Origin: Bradyrhizobium ottawaense | GTDB taxonomy: Bacteria > Pseudomonadota > Alphaproteobacteria > Rhizobiales > Xanthobacteraceae | Direction of reading: 5' to 3' | Length of the DNA stretch: 64,000 nucleotides | Assembly: GCF_900099825.1 (NCBI RefSeq) | Contig: NZ_LT629693.1 | Location: 3,793,001-3,857,000 of the forward strand | In this document: piece after piece, positions 59,027 through 64,000 of the stretch | Position numbering within the stretch: the first letter of the stretch is position 1 | How the letters are laid out: each line of letters starts with the position of its first letter | Translations under genes and position numbers: made by a program | The notes under the pieces: model-generated | The model's database searches: none | Seen by the model: only the letters and a program-made list of their open reading frames with translations | Told to the model about the DNA's origin: nothing

Positions 59027-59635
59027 ATGCCTTTGCAATCGTCCGTGCGTGCGTTGAAGTTGAAGAAGCCTCTACGTCTCGACGACGAGGTTCGCTTCCT
59101 CCGTTCATGGATCGAGAAGCCGCTTCACATGGGCGCGGTGATGCCGTCGAGCCGGGTGCTGGCCCGGACCATGGCGCAGTATGTCGATGTCAACTCCACA
59201 GGACCGGTTGTCGAACTCGGACCCGGTACCGGTGCGATCACCAATGCGCTGATCGAGCATGGCATCGATCAAAAGCGGCTGGTGCTGGTCGAATATAATC
59301 CGGGCTTCTGCGCGCTGCTGCGCGATCGCTATCCGCAGGCCAGGGTGGTGCAGGGCGATGCCTATGCGCTCCGCACCTCGCTCGGCGGCGCGCTGGATGC
59401 GCCGGCCGCCGCGGTGGTCTCCGGCCTGCCGCTGGTCACCAAACCGATGCTGATGCGCCTGAAACTGATCCGCGACGCCTTTTCGGCGCTGGCGCCGGGC
59501 GCGCCGTTCGTGCAGTTCACCTATTCGGTCGCGCCGCCGATTCCGAAATCGCTGCCCGGCGTCACCACCGAGGCTTCCGAGCGGATCTGGATGAACCTTC
59601 CGCCCGCCCGCGTCTGGGTGTATCGCAAGCGCTAA
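59027..59635 (+). CDS. pmtA: Phospholipid N-methyltransferase PmtA
   Basis: A 202-residue SAM-dependent methyltransferase of the rhizobial PmtA family, converting phosphatidylethanolamine to methylated forms and phosphatidylcholine at the inner membrane face. Motif I is VVELGPGTGAI (61-71), followed by LVLVEYNPGFCALLRDRYP and the conserved VVSGLPLVT. A link of pmtA with dnaJ is known in Bradyrhizobium, as I recall, which supports the identity. The ATG at 59027 is chosen over an upstream start at 59000. Confidence 0.88.
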   Translation: MPLQSSVRALKLKKPLRLDDEVRFLRSWIEKPLHMGAVMPSSRVLARTMAQYVDVNSTGPVVELGPGTGAITNALIEHGIDQKRLVLVEYNPGFCALLRDRYPQARVVQGDAYALRTSLGGALDAPAAAVVSGLPLVTKPMLMRLKLIRDAFSALAPGAPFVQFTYSVAPPIPKSLPGVTTEASERIWMNLPPARVWVYRKR

Positions 59636-59686
59636 GCTGCCGCGTATTCGCGTGGCAGGGTCTGCCCCCGAGTACGATTTCTGAAA

Positions 59687-60265
59687 ATGTCCGCGCTGAA
59701 AATCCTCGTGATCCCGGGATCGCTACGATCAGGCTCGCTCAATGCGAAGCTGGCCGCTGTGGCTGCCCATGAACTCGCGCAGATGGGCGCCGAGGTCACG
59801 CGGATCTCGCTGTCAGATTTTCCGCTGCCGATCTATGACGGCGACCTGCAGGCGAAATCCGGGGTGCCGAAGCACGCGGTCAATCTGAAGCGGATGATCG
59901 GCGCGCATCACGGCGTGCTGATCGTGACGCCGGAATATAATTCCTCGGTGCCGGCGCTGGTCAAGAACACCATCGACTGGCTCAGCCGGGTGCAGGACAC
60001 GCATGAGAGCCGCGGCGACGTCTTCAAAGGCCGCGTGTTTGCGATCGCGTCAGCCTCGGGCGGGCGGCTTGGCGGCACCCGCGCGCTGGCAGCGCTGCGG
60101 CTGATCTTGACGGCCTGCCACGCCACCGTGATTCCGAACCAGCTCGCGCTGTCGTTTGCGGACCAGGCCTATGACGAGATGGACCACCTGAAGCACGCTG
60201 CCGACAGCGAGGCGCTGAAAGCGCTGGCGCGGCAGTTGATCGACATTTCCCAACGCATGATGTGA
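59687..60265 (+). CDS. NADPH-dependent FMN reductase family protein
   Basis: A 192-residue flavodoxin-like reductase. The FMN phosphate loop is GSLRSGSLNAKLA (12-24), the second FMN contact is TPEYNSSVPALVKNTIDWLS (20 residues, about 83-102) and the third is ASASGGRLGGTRAL. Members reduce FMN, quinones or chromate with NAD(P)H; the substrate cannot be given. ATG follows pmtA by 51 bp. pyrF follows after 6 bp, so they form one transcript. Confidence 0.92.
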   Translation: MSALKILVIPGSLRSGSLNAKLAAVAAHELAQMGAEVTRISLSDFPLPIYDGDLQAKSGVPKHAVNLKRMIGAHHGVLIVTPEYNSSVPALVKNTIDWLSRVQDTHESRGDVFKGRVFAIASASGGRLGGTRALAALRLILTACHATVIPNQLALSFADQAYDEMDHLKHAADSEALKALARQLIDISQRMM

Positions 60266-60271
60266 GGTGAC

Positions 60272-60982
60272 ATGCAGCCCGCCAAGATCGCTCCCCGCGA
60301 CCGCCTGATTGTGCCGCTCGATCTGCCCGGTGTTGCCGAGGCCGAAGCGATGGTGGCGCGGCTCGGCGACAGCGTGACCTTCTACAAGATCGGCTATCAG
60401 CTCGCTTATGCCGGCGGGTTGCCGCTGGTCAGCCGGCTTAGCGGCGCGGGCAAGAAGGTCTTCGTCGATCTCAAGCTGCACGATATCGGCAACACCGTCG
60501 CGCGCGGCGTCGAGAGCGTGGCGAAGCTCGGCGCGACATTCCTCACCGTGCACGCCTATCCGCAGACCATGAAGGCCGCGGTCGAGGGACGTGCCGGATC
60601 GAGTCTGAAGATCCTCGCAGTCACCGTGCTGACCTCCTACGACGACGGCGATCTCCACGCCGCCGGCTACCGGCTCAATGTCGCCGATCTGGTCGAGGCC
60701 CGCGCGCAGCAGGCGCAGGTGCTCGGCATCGACGGGCTGGTCTGCTCGCCCGAGGAAGCGGCAAGCGTGCGCAAGATCGTCGGCCACCAGATGAACCTAG
60801 TGACCCCGGGGATCCGCCCCGCAGGCGCCGATGTCGGCGACCAGAAGCGCATCATGACGCCGGCGCGGGCGATCGCGGCCGGCGCGGACTATCTGGTGGT
60901 CGGGCGGCCGATTACGGGGGCCGCCGATCCCAGGGCTGCAGCGGATGCCATCCAGGCGGAAATCGCGCAGGCGCTGGCATAG
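60272..60982 (+). CDS. pyrF: Orotidine 5'-phosphate decarboxylase
   Basis: A 236-residue (beta/alpha)8 enzyme making UMP from OMP. The catalytic Lys-Asp array is in [13 protein letters not shown]; other marks are [36 protein letters not shown] and YLVVGRPIT. It begins 6 bp after the FMN reductase stop with GAGG just upstream. A short GCGCTTTC/GAAAGCGC hairpin starts at its stop codon. The DUF1330 gene follows. Confidence 0.97.
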   Translation: MQPAKIAPRDRLIVPLDLPGVAEAEAMVARLGDSVTFYKIGYQLAYAGGLPLVSRLSGAGKKVFVDLKLHDIGNTVARGVESVAKLGATFLTVHAYPQTMKAAVEGRAGSSLKILAVTVLTSYDDGDLHAAGYRLNVADLVEARAQQAQVLGIDGLVCSPEEAASVRKIVGHQMNLVTPGIRPAGADVGDQKRIMTPARAIAAGADYLVVGRPITGAADPRAAADAIQAEIAQALA

Positions 60983-61000
60983 CGCTTTCGAAGAAAGCGC
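60982..61000. repeat. Short hairpin at the pyrF stop
   Basis: GCGCTTTCGAAGAAAGCGC: 8-bp arms around GAA, starting in the last base of pyrF. It has no T run on the + strand, so it is more likely an RNA 3'-end stabiliser or a shrunken relative of the GCGTTTTC element than a terminator. Confidence 0.5.
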
Positions 61001-61036
61001 ATCAAAAACAAACGATCAGAAGAAGGGAGCGGACAA

Positions 61037-61339
61037 ATGGCAAAGGGATACTGGATCGCACGCGTCGACGTTCACAATGACGAAGGCTACAAACCCTACG
61101 CGCTGGCAAACCCGGGCATCTTCCAGAAATTCGGCGGGCGGTTCATCGTGCGTGGCGGCAAATTCACCGGTGCCGAGGGCGAGAGCCGTTCGCGCAACGT
61201 GGTGATCGAGTTTCCCGACTACGAGGCCGCGATGGCCTGCTATCGCTCGCCCGAATACCAGGCCAACATCAAGGTCCGGCAGCCGCATTCGATCGCCGAT
61301 CTGGTCATTATCGAGGGCTATGACGGCCCGCAGCCCTGA
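61037..61339 (+). CDS. DUF1330 domain protein
   Basis: A 100-residue ferredoxin-like (dimeric alpha/beta barrel) protein of the DUF1330 family. Typical sequences are KGYWIARVDVHNDEGYKPYA, FGGRFIVRGGKF, RNVVIEFPDYEAAMACYRSP and the closing DLVIIEGYDG. The role is unknown. ATG at 61037 has GGGAG upstream, which settles the start. It lies 54 bp downstream of pyrF and 63 bp before dapB on the same strand. Confidence 0.93.
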   Translation: MAKGYWIARVDVHNDEGYKPYALANPGIFQKFGGRFIVRGGKFTGAEGESRSRNVVIEFPDYEAAMACYRSPEYQANIKVRQPHSIADLVIIEGYDGPQP

Positions 61340-61402
61340 AATACGGGGGCCTTGGTTGCCGGAACGGCCTCGCCCCGCTATAGGGCGTGAAGAGGTGAAG
61401 CC

Positions 61403-62218
61403 ATGGCCGACATGCGTTTGATCGTTGCGGGAGCCGGCGGCCGAATGGGCCGCGCGCTGGTACGCGTTATTTCAGAGACTCCGGGCGCCGTCGTTGTCGG
61501 CGCGCTGGAAGCGCCGGGTTCGGCCTTGCTGGGCAAGGATGCCGGCGTGCTCGCCGGGCTTCCGGCCAATGGCGTGGAACTGTCGGCGGACCTGTGGAAG
61601 CTGTCGGCCAACGCCGACGCCATCATGGATTTCACCGTGCCCGCCGCCACCATCGCCAATGTCGCGATCGCCGCCGAGCGCGGCCTGGTGCACATCATCG
61701 GCACGACAGGACTTTCGGCGTCCGACATGGCTGTCATCAAGAGCGTGACGTCGCGCGCGGTGGTCGTACAGTCAGGCAATATGAGCCTCGGCGTCAACCT
61801 GCTCGCCGCGCTGGTCAAGCGGGTAGCGGCGTCGCTCGACGAGAGCTTCGACGTCGAGATCGTCGAGATGCACCACAAGGCCAAGATCGACGCGCCATCG
61901 GGCACCGCCTTCCTGCTCGGCGAGGCGGCGGCGGCGGGCCGTGGCGTCGACCTGCATACCCATTCGGCGCGCGGTCGCGACGGCCAAACCGGGGCGCGGC
62001 GATCCGGCGATATCGGCTTCGCCTCGCTGCGCGGCGGCACCGTCACCGGCGATCACAGCGTGATCTTTGCGGGGCCCATGGAGCGCATCGAACTGACGCA
62101 CCGGGCCGAAGACCGCACCATGTTCGCGCAAGGCGCGGTCAAGGCCGCACTCTGGGCGCATGGCAAGAAGCCCGGCTTCTACACCATGACCGACGTGCTC
62201 GGGCTCACGGACTTCTAG
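61403..62218 (+). CDS. dapB: 4-hydroxy-tetrahydrodipicolinate reductase
   Basis: A 271-residue NAD(P)H-dependent reductase of the lysine/meso-DAP pathway. The nucleotide-binding fold is [15 protein letters not shown] (about 7-21), then DFTVPAAT. The catalytic region is [18 protein letters not shown] with the conserved histidines and lysine, followed by [21 protein letters not shown] at 61403 has AAGAGG upstream. gpmA follows after 43 bp, forming a dapB-gpmA pair that is common in alphaproteobacteria. Confidence 0.98.
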   Translation: MADMRLIVAGAGGRMGRALVRVISETPGAVVVGALEAPGSALLGKDAGVLAGLPANGVELSADLWKLSANADAIMDFTVPAATIANVAIAAERGLVHIIGTTGLSASDMAVIKSVTSRAVVVQSGNMSLGVNLLAALVKRVAASLDESFDVEIVEMHHKAKIDAPSGTAFLLGEAAAAGRGVDLHTHSARGRDGQTGARRSGDIGFASLRGGTVTGDHSVIFAGPMERIELTHRAEDRTMFAQGAVKAALWAHGKKPGFYTMTDVLGLTDF

Positions 62219-62261
62219 ACCTCAGATAACTCGTCGAAATCGAAAACGGAATTTTTTTGAA

Positions 62262-62885
62262 ATGAGCGATCGCCTACTTGTGCTGGTGCGTCACGGCCAG
62301 AGCGACTGGAATTTGAAGAACCTGTTCACCGGCTGGAAAGACCCTGACCTCTCCGAAAAGGGCGTCGCCGAGGCCAAGGAAGCCGGCCGCAAATTAAAGG
62401 CACAAGGGCTGTCGTTCGACGTCACCTATACCTCGGTGCTGACGCGCGCGCAGCACACGCTGGACCTGATGCTGACGGAGATCGGCCAGACCGGGCTTCC
62501 GATTACCCGCGACCTTGCGCTCAACGAACGCGACTACGGCGATCTCTCCGGCCTCAACAAGGACGACGCCCGCAAGAAATGGGGCGAGGACCAGGTGCTG
62601 ATCTGGCGCCGGTCCTACGACGTGCCGCCGCCCGGCGGCGAGAGCCTGAAGGATACGCTGGCGCGCACGCTGCCTTATTACGTCAAGGAAATCCTGCCCG
62701 GCGTGCTGCGCGGCGAACGCACGCTGGTCGCCGCCCACGGCAACTCGTTGCGCGCGCTGATCATGGTGCTGGAGAAGCTGACGCCGGAGCAGATCCTGAA
62801 GCGCGAACTCGCGACCGGCGCGCCGGTGATCTACCGGCTCAATGCGGACTCGACGGTGGCTTCGAAAGTCGATCTCGCGGGGTGA
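62262..62885 (+). CDS. gpmA: 2,3-bisphosphoglycerate-dependent phosphoglycerate mutase
   Basis: A 207-residue histidine-phosphatase-fold mutase of glycolysis. The phospho-histidine is in [18 protein letters not shown] (residues 8-25), the acidic catalytic residue is in [11 protein letters not shown], and the second histidine is in [14 protein letters not shown]. Slightly shorter than the E. coli enzyme (about 250), as is usual in alphaproteobacteria. It converges on the Ada-like gene across a palindromic repeat. Confidence 0.96.
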   Translation: MSDRLLVLVRHGQSDWNLKNLFTGWKDPDLSEKGVAEAKEAGRKLKAQGLSFDVTYTSVLTRAQHTLDLMLTEIGQTGLPITRDLALNERDYGDLSGLNKDDARKKWGEDQVLIWRRSYDVPPPGGESLKDTLARTLPYYVKEILPGVLRGERTLVAAHGNSLRALIMVLEKLTPEQILKRELATGAPVIYRLNADSTVASKVDLAG

Positions 62886-62898
62886 GTGATTGATTTTT

Positions 62899-62994
62899 CG
62901 TCATGGCCGGGCTTGTCCCGGCCATCCACGTCTTTCTTGCTTCGAGGCAGTAAGGACGTGGATGCCCGGCACAAGGCCGGGCATGACGACGAAA
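62899..62994. repeat. Palindromic repeat, CGTCATGGCCGGGCTTGTCC type
   Basis: CGTCATGGCCGGGCTTGTCC..CATCCACGTC at the left is complementary to GACGTGGATGCCCGGCACAA..GGCCGGGCATGACGACG at the right. It fills the gap between convergent gpmA and the Ada-like gene and is well placed as a bidirectional terminator. Confidence 0.8.
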
Positions 62995-63003
62995 ATGCTG
63001 CCT

Positions 63004-63900
63004 TCAATGCACTCCGACCTGTCCGGCTTCCCAGCCCAGCATCGCCTGTTTGCGGGTGATGCCCCAGTGATAGCCGGTCAGCGCGCCGCCCTTGCCGAGC
63101 GCGCGATGGCAGGGCACCACGAACGAGACCGGATTGCGTCCGACCGCGGCGCCGACGGCGCGTGAGGCCTTCGGGTTCTTGATCTTGTTGGCGATGTCGG
63201 AATAGCAGACCGCGCGGCCCATCGGGATCTTCAGCAGCGTCTCCCACACCCGCACCTCGAAATCGGTGCCGATCAGCACCACGCGGAGCGGCTGGTCCGC
63301 CCGCCACATCCGGGTGTCGAAGATGCGCTGCGCCAGACCGGACGTGCCGTCACGGTCTTCGACATAGGTCGCATTGGCCCAGCGCCGCTTCATGTCGGCG
63401 AACGCGGCCTGCTCCTCGCCGGGATCGGCAAAGGCGAGGCCCGCGAGGCCGCGGCCGCTCGCGATCACGATCGCGGTGCCGAACGGAGAGGGGTGGAATC
63501 CGTAGCGCAGCGTCATGCCGGCGCCGCCGTTCTTCCATTCGCCCGGCGACATCGCCTCATGGGTGACGAACAGATCGTGCAGCCGGCTCGGGCCCGACAG
63601 CCCGGAGTCGAGTGCGGCGTCGAGCACGCTGGCGGAATCGCGCAGCAGGCCTTTTGCGTGATCGAGCGTCAGCGCCTGCATGAACGCCTTTGGCGTCAGC
63701 CCGGCCCAGCGGCGGAACAGGTGGTGCAGTTCATCCGGCGTCACGGCGGCGGCATCGGCCATCGCCTCGATGGTCGGCTGCGCACGCCAGTGTTCCGAGA
63801 TGAATGCAATGGCCCGTCGCACGGAATCGTAGTCGCGCAACGCGGCGTTCTGGGGTCCCGGTTTGGCGAGGCGGTGCTCATTCATGGCAAGGTTCATCAT
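63004..63900 (-). CDS. ada: AraC-type regulator fused to methylated-DNA-protein-cysteine methyltransferase (Ada-like)
   Basis: A 298-residue protein that combines an AraC-family helix-turn-helix (about 20-120; ALRDYDSVRRAIAFISEHWR, LHHLFRRWAGLTPKAFMQAL) with an O6-alkylguanine methyltransferase domain. The acceptor cysteine is C264 in FVVPCHRALGKGG, preceded by AVGAAVGRNP. The N-terminal Ada zinc domain that repairs phosphotriesters is absent, so it resembles a bifunctional Ada minus that sensor. It probably repairs alkylated DNA and may regulate itself. The start is uncertain among 63900, 63897 and 63885. Confidence 0.9.
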   Translation of the reverse strand: MMNLAMNEHRLAKPGPQNAALRDYDSVRRAIAFISEHWRAQPTIEAMADAAAVTPDELHHLFRRWAGLTPKAFMQALTLDHAKGLLRDSASVLDAALDSGLSGPSRLHDLFVTHEAMSPGEWKNGGAGMTLRYGFHPSPFGTAIVIASGRGLAGLAFADPGEEQAAFADMKRRWANATYVEDRDGTSGLAQRIFDTRMWRADQPLRVVLIGTDFEVRVWETLLKIPMGRAVCYSDIANKIKNPKASRAVGAAVGRNPVSFVVPCHRALGKGGALTGYHWGITRKQAMLGWEAGQVGVH

Positions 63901-63956
63901 GCTGATCGATGTAGGACGGACAGGGCGTCCGAACCACCCGATTCCCGACAAGCATT

Positions 63957-64000
63957 TTACTTGACCGGGTTATAAGTGATGCCGCGCTTGGCGGTCTGCA
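63957..64000 (-). CDS. Possible C-terminal end of the next gene
   Basis: The last visible codons on the minus strand read QTAKRGITYNPVK and stop (TAA at 63957-63959), running off the right edge. The open frame is too short to identify. The gene would precede the Ada-like gene on the same strand, about 56 bp upstream of its start. Low confidence. Confidence 0.35.
   Translation of the reverse strand, partial: QTAKRGITYNPVK

Overview
The window is 64 kb of GC-rich, gene-dense chromosome from an alphaproteobacterium. It most likely comes from Bradyrhizobium or a close relative in that family (Rhodopseudomonas and Afipia are alternatives). This rests on gene order (rho-hemJ / PDRP-maf-coaE-dnaQ-secB, parAB-rsmG-mnmG-mnmE, dnaKJ-pmtA), on protein sequence character, and on several families of palindromic intergenic repeats that I associate with this group. 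No species call can be made without a search. Almost all genes are housekeeping. I found no rRNA, tRNA, CRISPR array, prophage, transposase or secondary-metabolite cluster.

Layout. 1-9.5 kb: the start of a Crp/Fnr-like gene (cut by the window edge), an OmpR-type response regulator, an L,D-transpeptidase, a hydratase, YggS, a diguanylate cyclase, then leuS-lptE-holA. 9.5-22 kb: the chromosome maintenance region. parB, parA, rsmG, mnmG, mnmE, rho and hemJ all read leftward; PDRP, maf, coaE and dnaQ all read rightward. The two blocks diverge from a 443-bp gene-free, partly AT-rich interval (17839-18281) holding a cluster of DnaA-box-like 9-mers. This is my candidate for the chromosomal replication origin. 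Four parS sites (GTTTCACGTGAAAC core) lie 4-6 kb to its left, in and around rsmG and mnmG. 21-29 kb: secB, timA-mltA-smr, a polytopic membrane protein, and hslV-DUF2585-hslU. 29-34 kb: the histidine operon hisB-DUF2628-hisH-hisA-hisF-hisE followed by coaA. 34-44.5 kb: a hybrid histidine kinase, small secreted or orphan proteins, comM, a second diguanylate cyclase, a Tat-type metallo-hydrolase and gshB. Just downstream of gshB is a 1.1-kb insertion flanked by a decayed copy of the gshB 3' end. 44.5-53 kb: yraN-rsmI, a periplasmic lipoprotein, hemW-rdgB-rph, hrcA-grpE and a nicotinamidase. 54-64 kb: hisC, dnaK-dnaJ with a heat-shock promoter, pmtA, an FMN reductase, pyrF, a DUF1330 gene, dapB, gpmA and an Ada-like repair protein.

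The genes fall into a few functional groups: chromosome replication and segregation (oriC candidate, parABS, holA, dnaQ), protein folding and quality control (hrcA, grpE, dnaKJ, hslVU, secB), amino-acid and cofactor synthesis (his, dapB, coaA, coaE), envelope assembly (lptE, mltA, L,D-transpeptidase, LpoA-like lipoprotein) and c-di-GMP or two-component signalling. Palindromic repeats sit at every convergent gene junction that has room for one, which suggests a role in transcription termination. No wholly new system is visible. The strongest things to follow up are the origin and parS architecture, the duplicated gshB tail, and the conserved unknown genes embedded in the hslVU and his operons.
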